64,000 bases of DNA from Flavobacteriaceae bacterium YJPT1-3 (GCA_029866965.1 CP123444.1:2980501-3044500), one strand, 5' to 3'. Positions 40,731 to 50,932 are shown, numbered from the stretch's first letter. Numbers and translations: made by a program. The notes: generated by a model from the sequence alone, not told the origin.

Positions 40731-41534
40731 TTACATCTTATAGTGATTTCTTAATAACTTTTCATAAACGAGATCCGGAAGGAGTGCCTTCAAGCGCACA
40801 GAAAACTTCTGCATAAAAGCGCCTACCTTATAATGGATTTTAAGCCTGGAGGAGGTCATGATCTGGTGAACCGCTTTAGCCATTTCTAGCGGATCGCTGC
40901 CTTCATCCACATGTTCATCCATCGTGGCCAGGGCGTCTCCGTATTGCTTTTGGTAAGGTGATCCCTCACGTATGGGGGCATGGTATCGACCGCTGGCAAT
41001 ATTGGTAGCGAAATCTCCGGGAGCAACGTTGGTCATTTCAATACCAAAGGCGCGCAACTCCATGCGATAAGCCTCCGTGGTTAACTCTAAGGCCCCTTTG
41101 GTGGCACTATAGACTCCCCGAAAGGGCAATCCCATATAGCCGGCAATGGACGTAATATTCAGAATACGACCGCTACCCTGTTTCCGCATGGCAGGTAAGA
41201 CCGCGTTGATGACGCGAAGGGGCCCAAAATAATTGGTCTCAAAAACCCGTTTCATTTCGGCTTCGGGTATCTCTTCCAGGGGACCGGTGATCCCCATCCC
41301 GGCATTGTTGATCAGAAAATCAATACGGCCTTCGCGATCCAGCAGTTGATTGATGGCCTGATTGACACTAGCGGCATCCGTGACATCCAGTGCCAAAAAG
41401 TGAATCCCGTTCAGCTCCTCCTGTTTAGGGGTTCTGCTGGTGCCATAGACCTTGTAGTTTTTGGTCGCTACATATTCTCCAATAGCCTTGCCGATTCCCG
41501 AAGAGGCACCGGTGATCAAAACAACTTCCTGCAT
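40731..41534 (-). CDS. Short-chain dehydrogenase/reductase
   Basis: 267 aa from the ATG giving MQEVVLITGASSGIGKAIGE; a longer frame reaches upstream but adds non-homologous sequence. Classical SDR motifs are complete: TGASSGIG (nucleotide binding), NNAGMGITGP and the active site S..YSATK (GVYSATKGALE). The C-terminal end is long and basic (KALLPDLVYEKLLRNHYKM), as in the group acting on lipids or sterol-like substrates. The substrate is unknown. It is about 100 bp downstream of the SRP RNA on the same strand. Confidence 0.92.
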   Translation of the reverse strand: MQEVVLITGASSGIGKAIGEYVATKNYKVYGTSRTPKQEELNGIHFLALDVTDAASVNQAINQLLDREGRIDFLINNAGMGITGPLEEIPEAEMKRVFETNYFGPLRVINAVLPAMRKQGSGRILNITSIAGYMGLPFRGVYSATKGALELTTEAYRMELRAFGIEMTNVAPGDFATNIASGRYHAPIREGSPYQKQYGDALATMDEHVDEGSDPLEMAKAVHQIMTSSRLKIHYKVGAFMQKFSVRLKALLPDLVYEKLLRNHYKM

Positions 41535-41626
41535 AGTATTGAATTTGCTGCAAAGAACGGGAAAAGTGATGAAATGGGCGACCGGAATTGGATTCGAAGA
41601 AGGGTCAATCGCTGACTTTAGGGCAT

Positions 41627-41730
41627 AAAAAAAAGGCAAGCTACCTACATCACACCGCTACGACCATCTACCCTTGCTGCGTTCCCGCCCTGGGGGAATT
41701 CGACAGGAGCTGGTTGTGTAGGACTTGCCT
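41627..41730 (-). ncRNA. ffs: Signal recognition particle RNA (4.5S, small bacterial type)
   Basis: On the minus strand the transcript starts GGCAAGTCCTACACAACCAG and ends GTAGCTTGCC followed by eight T residues. The conserved apical domain is present: CCAGGGCGGGAACGCAGCAA, with the GGAA-type tetraloop region and the asymmetric A-rich bulge. The ends pair (GGCAAG with CTTGCC), making one long hairpin of about 96 nt. It binds Ffh and targets nascent membrane proteins to FtsY. The T-run at 41627-41634 is its terminator. Confidence 0.95.
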
Positions 41731-41734
41731 CATG

Positions 41735-41764
41735 CAAATATAAGGCGTTTCAAAGGTTTCACAA
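41735..41764 (-). promoter_or_regulatory. Promoter of the SRP RNA
   Basis: Minus strand TTG (41764-41762), a 19-bp spacer and TATATTTG (41742-41735) form a textbook Bacteroidota promoter, placed about 6 nt before the RNA 5' end. This is the best-placed promoter in the window because the RNA start is fixed by its secondary structure. Confidence 0.75.
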
Positions 41765-41805
41765 TGATTTTTAAGTGCCAATTTAAATGGATAAATTGCC
41801 GTTCT

Positions 41806-42876
41806 ATGGAAAAAGAAATCACTACTATATACAAGAGGCTCGCACTCATTACGTTGACCTTTCTAGCCCTGAGTTGCGGCGAAAAGAACCTTTCCAAAAA
41901 TTTTCTGCTGGCCACGGATGCCGACAATAATCACCTTCCCAATGGCAGTGAGATTACGCTTTCTGTTACTGGCAAGGAAAACATGACCCTCGACTCTATT
42001 GTTTATTTCCTGGAAGACGAGCGTCTGGGCGCCGTGACCGGAAATCAGGCCTTGACCACTCCCGTGCAAGTGCAACAGCTGGGCCGTAAAAACATCAAAG
42101 CTCTGCTCTATGCCGGGGAAGACACCGGTGAGATCACCGAAAAGTTAACCGTGTTGAGCACGCAGGTCCCCAAGGTCTATAATTACACCATCGTCAATCG
42201 CTACCCGCATCAGACCGATGCGTATACCCAGGGGCTCGAATTTGAAAATGGAGTACTCTACGAAAGCAATGGGGAGTTTGGCACTTCCAATCTGCGCAAG
42301 CTGGACCTGGAGACCGGCCAGGTACTGCAGCAGTACACGCTGAGCGACGCTTACTTTGCGGAAGGCTTGACCATCCTCAACAATCAGATCTATCAATTGA
42401 CCTGGAAATCTGGAAAAGGCTTTATCTACGGACTGGATTCACTGGATCGTAAAGGTACTTTTGCTTACGCGAAAAGTAAAGAAGGCTGGGGCCTGTGCAA
42501 TGACGGAAAGGTGCTGTACAAGTCGGATGGCACGGACAAGATCTGGAAGCTGGATCCAACGACCTTAAAAGAGCTGGGCTATATTCAGGTGGTCGACAAC
42601 AAATCGATCAAAAATAAGTTTAATGAACTGGAATACGTCAATGGAAAGATCTATGCCAACAGCTATCAGTTTGACAGCGTGGCCATCATCGATCCGGTAT
42701 CCGGTGCTGTAGAAGGGGTGATCGATCTGCGTTCCTTAAAGAAAGAGGTGCAGGAAGGATTGGATCCTCAAAATGAGGTTTTGAACGGAATCGCTTACAA
42801 TCCGGAAACCGATCAACTTTTCGTGACCGGCAAACACTGGAATACCCTTTTTGAAATCACCATTAGCGAACGATAA
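41806..42876 (+). CDS. Glutamine cyclotransferase, lipoprotein
   Basis: 356 aa from the ATG preceding a lipoprotein signal (LALITLTFLALSCGEK); an upstream frame would overlap the SRP promoter. The N-terminal part (about 20-120) is an added beta domain; the rest is the plant-type glutamine cyclotransferase propeller: HQTDAYTQGLEFENG, YESNGEFGTSNLRKLDLETG, FAEGLTILNNQIYQLTWKSG and NGIAYNPETDQLFVTGKHW. It converts N-terminal glutamine to pyroglutamate on exported proteins. The next gene starts directly after its stop. Confidence 0.92.
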   Translation: MEKEITTIYKRLALITLTFLALSCGEKNLSKNFLLATDADNNHLPNGSEITLSVTGKENMTLDSIVYFLEDERLGAVTGNQALTTPVQVQQLGRKNIKALLYAGEDTGEITEKLTVLSTQVPKVYNYTIVNRYPHQTDAYTQGLEFENGVLYESNGEFGTSNLRKLDLETGQVLQQYTLSDAYFAEGLTILNNQIYQLTWKSGKGFIYGLDSLDRKGTFAYAKSKEGWGLCNDGKVLYKSDGTDKIWKLDPTTLKELGYIQVVDNKSIKNKFNELEYVNGKIYANSYQFDSVAIIDPVSGAVEGVIDLRSLKKEVQEGLDPQNEVLNGIAYNPETDQLFVTGKHWNTLFEITISER

Positions 42877-44436
42877 ATGCGTCTACTTGCCTATCTCCTG
42901 CTCTTGATGAGCATCCTGTTGTGGAGCTCGTGCCGCGAGGACTTTGAATCGCGTCCCAGTACGGGGCAATTGGAGTTCTCCAGAGATACGGTCTACCTGG
43001 ATACCATTTTCAGCAATATTGGATCAAGTACTTACACCTTAAAAGTATACAACCGCAGTGAGGAGACCATTTCCATTCCTAATGTAGGTCTGGAACAGGG
43101 TGAGAATTCGCGCTACCGCCTCAATGTAGACGGCAGAGCCGGACAGGCCTTTCAGGATGTGGAGATCCGTGGGCGGGATAGTCTGTTCATTTTCATTGAA
43201 ACCACGGTCGATATTGGTGATTTTGAAAATACCAACCCCCAGTTTCTCTACACCGATATCTTGCAGTTCGACAGTGGTACTAACGCTCAGGAAGTACCCT
43301 TGATCACCCTGATCAAAGATGCGGTCTTTCTCTTTCCCAGTCGGGATGCCCAAGGCATGACCGAGACCCTCAGTCTGGGACTGGATGATGCCGGAGAGGA
43401 AATTTTAATAGAAGGCTTCTTTTTGGAAGATGACGAATTGGTCTTCACCAATGAAAAGCCGTACGTCATTTATGGCTATGCCGCCGTACCTCCCAACCGT
43501 ACCCTGGAGATACAGGCGGGCGCCCGAGTACACTTTCACGAAAGTAGTGGCCTCATCGTCGCGAATGAAGGAAGTCTTGTAGTTCGTGGTGGCTTAAGTA
43601 CGGATCAGGAAGCAGTGGAAAATGAAGTCATTTTTGAAGGAGATCGCCTGGAGCCGGAATTTGCTGATGTGCCCGGACAATGGGGTGCTATCTGGCTGAC
43701 CGCGGGAAGTACGGGACACGACCTGAACCACTTAACCATCAAAAATGCGACCGTAGGATTGCTCATGGACTCGAACGACGGAGGGGCTTCCCCTACCCTT
43801 ACCCTACGCAATGTTCAGATCTACAACAGCAGTAATGTGGGACTCCTGGGACGAACGGCGAACATATTGGGAGAAAATGTGGTGATCAACAACTCCGGAC
43901 TCATCTCACTTTGGGCTTCTCTGGGCGGGACTTACAATTTTACCCACAGCACTTTTGCTAATTATTACACCGGAGGCTTTCGCAATTTTCCTGCAGTGGT
44001 TCTAGACAATCAATTGCAGATCGATACGGAGGAGTTTTTGGTGGCCGATCTGAATGCTAATTTTCTGAACTGCATCGTGTATGGAAATACGGGAGAAGAA
44101 TTCGGATTGTTGGCCAATGCAAGCGCCGCTTTTGATTTTCAATTCAGCAACAGCCTGATTCGCTTTGACGACGACTTTGACGAGTTTGCAGATAATCCCC
44201 TGTACGACTTCAGCAACACGGCACGCTTTACCAATTGCTTAATTAGTGAGCTGCCTGATTTTAAGGATCCCGGCAACAATGCGTTGCAGATTGGCGAAAA
44301 TAGTGCTGCTAGTGGTTTAGGTGATGCCGTAGGAGCTTCACAGGTCCCCTTGGATCTATTAGGAACCGCACGTTCCACAACGCCTGATTCAGGAGCTTAC
44401 GAAAGTGTACTTTTTGAAGAGGAACCTGAGAATTAG
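42877..44436 (+). CDS. Right-handed beta-helix lipoprotein of unknown function
   Basis: 519 aa. The signal peptide ends in LLWSSCRED. An Ig-like N-terminal part ([16 protein letters not shown]) is followed by a long region of short repeating strands ([52 protein letters not shown]), typical of a parallel beta-helix. It begins 0 bp after the glutamine cyclotransferase stop, so both are in one operon and probably both are at the outer membrane. No named function. Confidence 0.85.
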   Translation: MRLLAYLLLLMSILLWSSCREDFESRPSTGQLEFSRDTVYLDTIFSNIGSSTYTLKVYNRSEETISIPNVGLEQGENSRYRLNVDGRAGQAFQDVEIRGRDSLFIFIETTVDIGDFENTNPQFLYTDILQFDSGTNAQEVPLITLIKDAVFLFPSRDAQGMTETLSLGLDDAGEEILIEGFFLEDDELVFTNEKPYVIYGYAAVPPNRTLEIQAGARVHFHESSGLIVANEGSLVVRGGLSTDQEAVENEVIFEGDRLEPEFADVPGQWGAIWLTAGSTGHDLNHLTIKNATVGLLMDSNDGGASPTLTLRNVQIYNSSNVGLLGRTANILGENVVINNSGLISLWASLGGTYNFTHSTFANYYTGGFRNFPAVVLDNQLQIDTEEFLVADLNANFLNCIVYGNTGEEFGLLANASAAFDFQFSNSLIRFDDDFDEFADNPLYDFSNTARFTNCLISELPDFKDPGNNALQIGENSAASGLGDAVGASQVPLDLLGTARSTTPDSGAYESVLFEEEPEN

Positions 44437-45707
44437 GCAACAAATAACGGTCGCTCACTTATCATGGTATTTACCTCCTCGGCGATGGCTTCCAGTTTGT
44501 CTTCATCTTCAAAATTCGTAATCACCTGATCGATCAAGTCGACGATCTGTTTCATATCGCTTTCTTTGAGTCCGCGAGTGGTTACAGCCGCGGTTCCGAT
44601 TCGAATCCCGGAAGTCACGAAAGGCGATCTATCATCAAAGGGCACCATATTCTTATTGACGGTGATGTCCGCTTTTCCTAGGGCCTCTTCCGCTTGTTTC
44701 CCGGTAATGTTCTTATTGCGCAGATCGATCAACATCATGTGATTATCGGTGCCTTTGGAGATAATGTCGTATCCCTTCTCCACCAAGGCGTCTGCCATTA
44801 CTTTAGCATTCTTTTTTACCTGTACCATATAGTGCAGGAATTCGTCGGTGAGGGCTTCTCCAAAAGCAATCGCTTTGGCCGCAATGATGTGCTCTAAGGG
44901 ACCTCCCTGATTGCCGGGGAAGATGCCGCTATCCAGCAGAGAAGACATCATTTTCAAGTTTCCATTCTTCAGTTTAAGTCCGAAGGGATTTTCAAAGTCT
45001 TTGCCCATGATGATGAGTCCGCCACGGGGTCCGCGTAGGGTTTTATGGGTCGTCGTGGTACACACATGACAATGCGGTACCGGATCCTGCAGTATGCCTT
45101 TAGCGATCAAACCGGCGGGATGTGCCATATCGGCCAAAAGAATAGCTCCTACACTGTCTGCGATTTCGCGAAAGCGCTTATAATCGATTTCACGGGAATA
45201 GGCAGAAGCTCCGGCAATGATCATTTTAGGTTGCTCCTGAATAGCAATCTCCTGAATTTTATCGTAGTTGAGCAGTCCGGTCTCCGCATCTACTCCGTAG
45301 AATACCGGATTGTATAATTTTCCGGAAAAGTTCACCGGCGAACCGTGGGTGAGGTGTCCCCCGTGGGCCAGGTCAAAACCAAGAAATTTATCGCCCGGCT
45401 TCAGGCAAGCGTGAAAAACAGCCGTATTGGCTTGAGACCCGGAGTGGGGTTGTACGTTGGCGTACTCGGCATTGAAGAGTTCTTTAGCGCGATCGATAGC
45501 GATCTGCTCCACCTCATCAACGATCTCACAACCACCGTAATAGCGTTTCCCGGGATAACCTTCTGCGTATTTATTGGTCAATACCGAACCTGCCGCTTCC
45601 ATCACCTGGTCACTCACGAAGTTTTCCGAAGCGATCAATTCCAGTCCGTTGCGTTGCCGTTCTTTTTCCTCCTGAATCAGATCAAAAATTACCGTATCCC
45701 GTTGCAT
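44433..45707 (-). CDS. glyA: Serine hydroxymethyltransferase
   Basis: 424 aa. It interconverts serine and glycine with tetrahydrofolate, PLP-dependent. [19 protein letters not shown] near the N-terminus, [12 protein letters not shown], and the PLP lysine in [14 protein letters not shown] are standard, and the length is normal. A TTTCGCGAAA palindrome core is inside the gene at 45164-45173. It converges with the beta-helix gene, ends overlapping by 4 bp. Confidence 0.97.
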   Translation of the reverse strand: MQRDTVIFDLIQEEKERQRNGLELIASENFVSDQVMEAAGSVLTNKYAEGYPGKRYYGGCEIVDEVEQIAIDRAKELFNAEYANVQPHSGSQANTAVFHACLKPGDKFLGFDLAHGGHLTHGSPVNFSGKLYNPVFYGVDAETGLLNYDKIQEIAIQEQPKMIIAGASAYSREIDYKRFREIADSVGAILLADMAHPAGLIAKGILQDPVPHCHVCTTTTHKTLRGPRGGLIIMGKDFENPFGLKLKNGNLKMMSSLLDSGIFPGNQGGPLEHIIAAKAIAFGEALTDEFLHYMVQVKKNAKVMADALVEKGYDIISKGTDNHMMLIDLRNKNITGKQAEEALGKADITVNKNMVPFDDRSPFVTSGIRIGTAAVTTRGLKESDMKQIVDLIDQVITNFEDEDKLEAIAEEVNTMISERPLFVA

Positions 45708-45814
45708 TCTCTTAATGTTTGTTAATAGGCTTCAAAAATAATTCATTCGCTCGGGTTCCTATGATATTAATTATATATTTGGATTGCATTTACCAACACT
45801 TTATCACCAATCCC

Positions 45815-47104
45815 ATGCCCTTATCCGCTAACGATCCGAAACGAAAAACCTGGTTAAAAACGACCAAGAATACAGACTTCCCGATTCAGAACATTCCCTT
45901 TGGGGTGTTCCTGACTCGAGACGATGTCATTACCATCGGTACCCGCATTGGCGATCACGCTATCGACCTGGGTGCGCTACATCAATTGGGTTATTTTGAC
46001 GGAATTCCCTTGACTGACGATATTTTTCTTCAGGATACCTTAAACGACTTTATTGCGGACGGGCGAAAGACCTGGCGCCTGGTACGTAACCGCATCGCTC
46101 AGATCTTTGAAGAAGGGAATGCCAAGTTGCGGGATAATAAAAAACATCGCGAGCGCGTCATTTTTGGATTGGACGAGATTGAAATGCAATTGCCGGTACA
46201 GATTGGTGATTACACTGATTTTTACAGTTCTAAAGAGCATGCCACCAATGTAGGAAGCATGTTCCGCGATCCGGACAATGCGTTATTGCCCAACTGGCTG
46301 CACATGCCGGTGGCCTATCACGGTCGCAGTTCGTCTATCGTACCTTCCGGAATTCCAGTGCACAGGCCGCAAGGGCAAAAGCTTCCCAACGATGCCAAGA
46401 CCCCTATTTTCGGTCCGTCAAGACGCGTGGACTTCGAATTGGAGATGGCTTTTATTACCACCGCCGCCAATCAATTAGGAGAACCCATTCCGGTGAATGA
46501 AGCCGAAGAGCATATTTTTGGGTTGGTGTTGTTCAACGATTGGAGCGCACGAGATATTCAGAAATGGGAATATGTTCCTCTCGGACCATTCCTGGCGAAA
46601 AACTTCGCCTCCTCCATTTCTCCCTGGATCGTGACTTTGGATGCCCTGGAACCCTTCCGCGTGGAAAGTCCGAAGCCCATCAAGCCCCAATTGGAATACC
46701 TGCAGTACAAAGGCAAAAAGAGTTACGACATCCATTTAGAGGTTTCCCTGCAGCCCGAAGGCATGCAAGAGAGCCTGTTGGCGAAATCCAACTTCAAATA
46801 CATGTACTGGAACATGTCTCAGCAATTGGCGCATCATACGGTCAATGGCTGCCCGGTGAATGCCGGTGACATGATGGGTAGCGGAACCATCTCCGGCCCT
46901 ACCCCGGACAGCTACGGAAGTTTATTGGAGCTTTCCTGGGCGGGCAAAAAGCCGGTCAAATTAAAAGAGGGCGGCGACCGCAAATTCGTGGAAGACAATG
47001 ACACCATCATCATGCGTGGTTATTGCGAAAAAGGCGATCTGCGTATTGGTTTTGGCGAAGTGAGCACCAAATTACTTCCGGTGTTTAACCCGAAAAAGAA
47101 GTAG
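45815..47104 (+). CDS. fahA: Fumarylacetoacetase
   Basis: 429 aa from the ATG giving MPLSANDPKRKTW; the upstream extension is not protein-like. The full-length FAH family is shown by the SH3-like N-terminal part (IPFGVFLTRDD) and the catalytic hydrolase domain: YTDFYSSKEHATNVGSMFR, PVAYHGRSSSIVPSG, VDFELEMAF, LFNDWSARDIQKWEY and GSGTISGPTPDSYGSLLEL. It splits fumarylacetoacetate to fumarate and acetoacetate at the end of tyrosine breakdown. It stands alone here, with glyA divergent. Confidence 0.95.
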   Translation: MPLSANDPKRKTWLKTTKNTDFPIQNIPFGVFLTRDDVITIGTRIGDHAIDLGALHQLGYFDGIPLTDDIFLQDTLNDFIADGRKTWRLVRNRIAQIFEEGNAKLRDNKKHRERVIFGLDEIEMQLPVQIGDYTDFYSSKEHATNVGSMFRDPDNALLPNWLHMPVAYHGRSSSIVPSGIPVHRPQGQKLPNDAKTPIFGPSRRVDFELEMAFITTAANQLGEPIPVNEAEEHIFGLVLFNDWSARDIQKWEYVPLGPFLAKNFASSISPWIVTLDALEPFRVESPKPIKPQLEYLQYKGKKSYDIHLEVSLQPEGMQESLLAKSNFKYMYWNMSQQLAHHTVNGCPVNAGDMMGSGTISGPTPDSYGSLLELSWAGKKPVKLKEGGDRKFVEDNDTIIMRGYCEKGDLRIGFGEVSTKLLPVFNPKKK

Positions 47105-47345
47105 CACCTCGATCACCTCGATACATCCGCCCTTGGGCGGACACTCGGTGACCGTAAGTTCGTGACCACAAGTCGGTGACCGAGTACAGACCTCTTAAGG
47201 TATTAAGCCGGTGGCTGAGTGTTTGCGCGTAAGCGCAAATGTATCGAAGTCCTGGCGCTCGAGATGACAGTAGAATCATCACCTAACGTATATCAAATTA
47301 CCCCTTTACTCAAAAAGCACCTCTTGTCACTTCGAGTGCAACGAG
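47105..47345. repeat. Intergenic inverted-repeat elements
   Basis: The 407-bp gap between fahA and the TonB receptor gene holds nested inverted repeats: CGATACAT (about 47118) with ATGTATCG (about 47240), a TCCGCCC/GGGCGGA hairpin inside, and GTGACCG / CGGTGACC pairs. It then has CTCGAGATGAC and TGTCACTTCGAGTG facing arms near 47260-47345, the same family as the tandem repeat at 50031. No gene is seen. Confidence 0.75.
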
Positions 47346-47511
47346 AAGTCTCCTTTTTGTTAAAATTTCAAATTAATTTCCTTCCCTTGTAACACATCCC
47401 GATTTCAATCGTCTATTCAATGTACCCTTCATCAAGGTATATTTTTTTAGTTATCTACTTGGCATTGCCTAGTAATAGCGAAAACAAAACAATCAATCAA
47501 AAACGACAACC

Positions 47512-49968
47512 ATGACAACCAAACTTTGGGCACTCTGCCTAATTTTCACATTTTCCTTGACTACCCTTCTTGCGCAACCTAAACCCGATGAACTCGTCAC
47601 TGGGAGCGTCAAGGGGGTGGTCATGGATAAAGACCTGAACCAACCCATCCCCTACGCCACTATCGTGATCAGCGATGTCAATAATGCCGTAATCACCGGG
47701 GGTATCTCCGGTGATGATGGAAGCTTTCTGGTAGAAAAAATTCCCGAAGGAAATCATCTATTCAAGGTGCAGTTCATCGGTTATGAAACCGTCTCCCAGC
47801 CCATCACCATCGACCGTAAGAACCGGGATTGGGATATGGGGACCATGTACCTGGTAGCCGTGGCAGCCAGTCTGGATGAAGTGAATGTAGTGGCGGAACG
47901 CACCACCATCGAGCAGCAAATCGACCGCAAGGTGATCAATGTAGGGAAGGATCTGACCACGGCCGGCCCTACGGCTGCCGATATTATGAATAACGTACCT
48001 TCAGTCAGTGTAGACCAACAATCCGGAGCTTTAAGCTTACGCGGAAATACCAACGTGCAGGTCATGGTGGATGGAAAACTATCTAATATTCCGGCGGCTC
48101 AGCTCTTAAAGCAATTGCCCTCGACCTCCATCAAGAAGATCGAATTGATCACCAATCCTTCCGCCAAATACAATCCGGAGGGGATGAGCGGGATCATCAA
48201 TATCGTACTCCATAAAAATGTCAATCTTGGATTCAATGGAGACATCAACGTCGGACTCGCCTATGACGAGAATCCCAAATTCAACAGCGGGATCAATCTG
48301 AACTATCGAAACGGCAAATTCAACCTCTACGCGAATTACAGCAACAACATTTCTAAGAACTTCAATTTTGGGAATGTCTTTCGACCGGATAACAACTCCA
48401 ATCAGCTGTTCCGCTTTGAGGACGAGAGTCAGTCGCATCTCTATAAAGTAGGACTGGATTTCTACCTCAACGAGAAGAACACCATCTCTTTCTTTTACAA
48501 CCCCAACAGCTATGAAGGAGAAACTTTAGGGACTACCGATATCCTCTTCCTCAATGATCCCGATCAGAACTTGCTGCAGCTTTTCAGCAATGAGAACAAT
48601 AACAATTCTGATCAGTATAACTTTGATTACAAATTGGACTTTGCTAAAGAAGGCCACAATATCGAACTGGAGGTGGATTACAATGTGTTTGAAGGTGGAG
48701 AAGATGCCAACTTCGACTTTACCGGCGCTACTCCCCTGAGTGACTACATGGACTTTGTGGATACCGAGCGGGATCGTACCACGATCAACCTGGATTACGT
48801 AAATCCTTTGTCAGAAAAAGCGAAGCTGGAGATCGGGGCTCAGGCCATATTGTTCAATACCGATGTGGCCTACTCCTCTACCGGAGAGTCTTTTAACGAG
48901 CAGGGCAACCTCGTCCCCACCCCAGACACCCAATTCGATTACAGTCGGGATATTTATTCCGCCTATGTCACCTACGGAAAGACCTTAGAAAAATGGTCGT
49001 ATCAGGTGGGTGCCCGTTTTGAAACCGTGAATGTCGCTGCAGATACCAATAGTGTTCGCGCTTTTACCAACGACTATACGCAGCTGTATCCCTCGGCTTT
49101 TGTGACCTATACACCGACCGAGAAGAATCAGTATCAGATCAGCTACAGCAGACGGGTCGACCGGCCGGGAATCAGTCAGGTGAATCCCATCCGTCAATGG
49201 AGCACGCCCTTGGTAAGCAATCTGGGAAATGTCAATCTCGAACCCCAGTTTACCAACAGCGTGGAATTAAATTATACCCGTCGACTCGAAAAAGGGAGCA
49301 TCACCGCGGGGGCATTTGTCCGTTTTATTGAAGACGAGATCAATATGGCGCTGTTTGTAGACCGCTTCAATCTGGACCGGGTGATCCTGACCAGCGATAA
49401 TTTTGACAACACTACAGCCTACGGTTTTGAATTGTCCAGCAATTACAAGCCTACCAAATGGTGGAGCCTTAATGCCAGTTTTGATCTCTATCAGCAAACC
49501 CAAAAGGGGATTTCGGAAACCCTGGATCGGGATATTGAAAATCCAACAGTAGATGATATTGTACGCAGCACACGAGAGGTGGACAACTTGATCTATAATG
49601 CCCGGGTAATCAATAATTTCACGGCTACGGAAAAGCTGTCCTTTACTGCCTTTGCCATGTATCGCGGTGAGAACCGAAATTTGCAATTCACTATGAAACC
49701 CATGTTTATGGTTAACGTGGGTGCTCGATACAGTCTGTGGGATGGAAAAGGAACCTTCAGTTTGAATTATAATGACATTTTCAACACCATGTACGCCCGC
49801 TTTACCGGAGATCTCCCCTACACCCAGATCGGTCAGTTTGAGTGGGAAAGTCAAACGGTCTTCGTAGGACTGAACTACCGTTTTGGCGATGGGAAATACC
49901 GCGCCAAGCGACGTCGTAACCGCGATGACAATGAGAAGGAAGGTGGCGGTGGATTGCTGGGTGGGTAG
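47512..49968 (+). CDS. TonB-dependent outer-membrane receptor (OMP beta-barrel family)
   Basis: 818 aa. A signal peptide (LCLIFTFSLTTLLAQP) leads into a carboxypeptidase-regulatory-like domain (VKGVVMDKDLNQPIPYATI), a plug (ADIMNNVPSVSVDQQSG, NTNVQVMVDGKLSNIP) and a barrel of the outer-membrane beta-barrel family 3 type, ending in aromatic strands (FVGLNYRFGDGKY) and a glycine tail. It imports an unknown substrate energised by TonB. No SusD partner is adjacent. Members of the same inverted-repeat family flank both sides of this gene. Confidence 0.9.
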   Translation: MTTKLWALCLIFTFSLTTLLAQPKPDELVTGSVKGVVMDKDLNQPIPYATIVISDVNNAVITGGISGDDGSFLVEKIPEGNHLFKVQFIGYETVSQPITIDRKNRDWDMGTMYLVAVAASLDEVNVVAERTTIEQQIDRKVINVGKDLTTAGPTAADIMNNVPSVSVDQQSGALSLRGNTNVQVMVDGKLSNIPAAQLLKQLPSTSIKKIELITNPSAKYNPEGMSGIINIVLHKNVNLGFNGDINVGLAYDENPKFNSGINLNYRNGKFNLYANYSNNISKNFNFGNVFRPDNNSNQLFRFEDESQSHLYKVGLDFYLNEKNTISFFYNPNSYEGETLGTTDILFLNDPDQNLLQLFSNENNNNSDQYNFDYKLDFAKEGHNIELEVDYNVFEGGEDANFDFTGATPLSDYMDFVDTERDRTTINLDYVNPLSEKAKLEIGAQAILFNTDVAYSSTGESFNEQGNLVPTPDTQFDYSRDIYSAYVTYGKTLEKWSYQVGARFETVNVAADTNSVRAFTNDYTQLYPSAFVTYTPTEKNQYQISYSRRVDRPGISQVNPIRQWSTPLVSNLGNVNLEPQFTNSVELNYTRRLEKGSITAGAFVRFIEDEINMALFVDRFNLDRVILTSDNFDNTTAYGFELSSNYKPTKWWSLNASFDLYQQTQKGISETLDRDIENPTVDDIVRSTREVDNLIYNARVINNFTATEKLSFTAFAMYRGENRNLQFTMKPMFMVNVGARYSLWDGKGTFSLNYNDIFNTMYARFTGDLPYTQIGQFEWESQTVFVGLNYRFGDGKYRAKRRRNRDDNEKEGGGGLLGG

Positions 49969-50030
49969 GCCCTCTCAAGCACCCTTTGTCACTTCGAGTG
50001 CAGCGAGAAGTCTCTAACGAATACAACACA

Positions 50031-50280
50031 GGATGAGATCTCTCACTAGCGTTCGAGATGACTTGTTTTTTCTAATTATCACTTGAAACTTAGAGTCACT
50101 TCGAACGCATGTGAGAAGTCTCCCGCTGACCGCAAAACTGGATGAGATCTCCCACTAGCGTTCGAGATGACTTGTTTTTTCTAATTATCACTTGAAACTT
50201 AGAGTCACTTCGAACGCATGTGAGAAGTCTCCCGCTGACCGCAAAACTGGATGAGATCTCTCACTAGCGTTCGAGATGAC
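50031..50280. repeat. 109-bp tandem repeat (about 2.3 copies) with internal inverted repeats
   Basis: The string GTTCGAGATGAC recurs at 50051, 50160 and 50269, an exact 109-bp period, and the first two units are almost identical. Each unit carries arms GAGATCTCTCACTAGCGTTC and, inverted, GAACGCATGTGAGAAGTCTC. A related single arm precedes it at about 49988-50013 (TGTCACTTCGAGTGCAGCGA..). No open frame is kept across it. Confidence 0.9.
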
Positions 50281-50286
50281 TATACA

Positions 50287-50318
50287 TTAAAAAAGCGCCT
50301 TTTCAGGCACTTTTTTTA
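50287..50318. terminator. Bidirectional terminator between the receptor and ytxJ genes
   Basis: AAAAAAGCGCC / GGCACTTTTTT stem with a TTTTCA loop serves the converging genes on both strands. Confidence 0.7.
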
Positions 50319-50322
50319 TAAC

Positions 50323-50715
50323 CTAAAGTTTTGCCTTCACCTCTTCCAGGTCAATGCTTCCGTGGGATTCGTGGTAGACCACGGTGCCGTTCTTGAGCAG
50401 GAGCAGCTGCGGACTCTCATGACGTACCTCCAACTGTTCAGCGACCGCGTTGGAGATTTCGCGAAAGCGCTTTAAATCCAGAAAATAGGGACGTAATTGG
50501 GATTCTTTGACATCGTAAGCCGATTCAAACCGGTTCAAGGCCATTCTACTGATGCCGCAAGTGGTGCTGTGCTTAAAGATGACCACCGGAGTTTGGTGGG
50601 AGACTTCAATGGCCGCCTTCAATTCCTCTTCGCTGGTCAGGTAGTTCCACGGCACCTGCACTATTTCTTTCTTGGCCAGGTCGCGGTCACTTTTAAACAT
50701 TCCAAATAATCCCAT
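50323..50715 (-). CDS. ytxJ: Bacilliredoxin-like protein YtxJ
   Basis: 130 aa. A thioredoxin-fold protein with a single-cysteine active site, VVIFKHSTTCGISRMAL, and the family's SPQLLLLKNGTVVYHESHG. YtxJ proteins act as monothiol bacilliredoxins that remove bacillithiol from proteins. Its presence fits a bacterium using bacillithiol, as many Bacteroidota do. A TTTCGCGAAA palindrome core is in the gene at 50457-50466. Confidence 0.9.
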   Translation of the reverse strand: MGLFGMFKSDRDLAKKEIVQVPWNYLTSEEELKAAIEVSHQTPVVIFKHSTTCGISRMALNRFESAYDVKESQLRPYFLDLKRFREISNAVAEQLEVRHESPQLLLLKNGTVVYHESHGSIDLEEVKAKL

Positions 50716-50802
50716 AATTTGTTTTTCTTTTTAAAATACGGCAAGCGTCATTTTCCGGCTGCTAAAATAGTATTAAAATAGCCATGGGAGCTATTAAACT
50801 TT

Positions 50803-50917
50803 TGTCAAAAAGACAGCTGAATCTATGAACTGAAGCGCCATTTTGTCTGCTCATTTCCAGTGGTATAGGAATTGCTATCTATCCGGTGTAAAACAAGATG
50901 AACACTCGCCAGGCGAG
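50803..50917 (+). promoter_or_regulatory. Inverted repeats in the clpB leader region
   Basis: Two dyads lie upstream of the clpB ATG: TGTC-AAAAA-GACA (50803-50815), which could be an operator, and a 6-bp hairpin CTCGCC-A-GGCGAG (50905-50917) ending 15 nt before the ATG. No clear TAnnTTTG element was found. Roles are inferred only. Confidence 0.3.
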
Positions 50918-50932
50918 CCTAACATACAATCG

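Noticed and set aside
47105-47511. Small gene in the gap before the TonB receptor
   Set aside because: Open frames there run through inverted repeats and have no start or composition supporting translation.
50031-50280. Possible CRISPR array from the regularly spaced repeats
   Set aside because: The whole 109-bp unit is repeated, with no unique spacers, and no cas genes are present.
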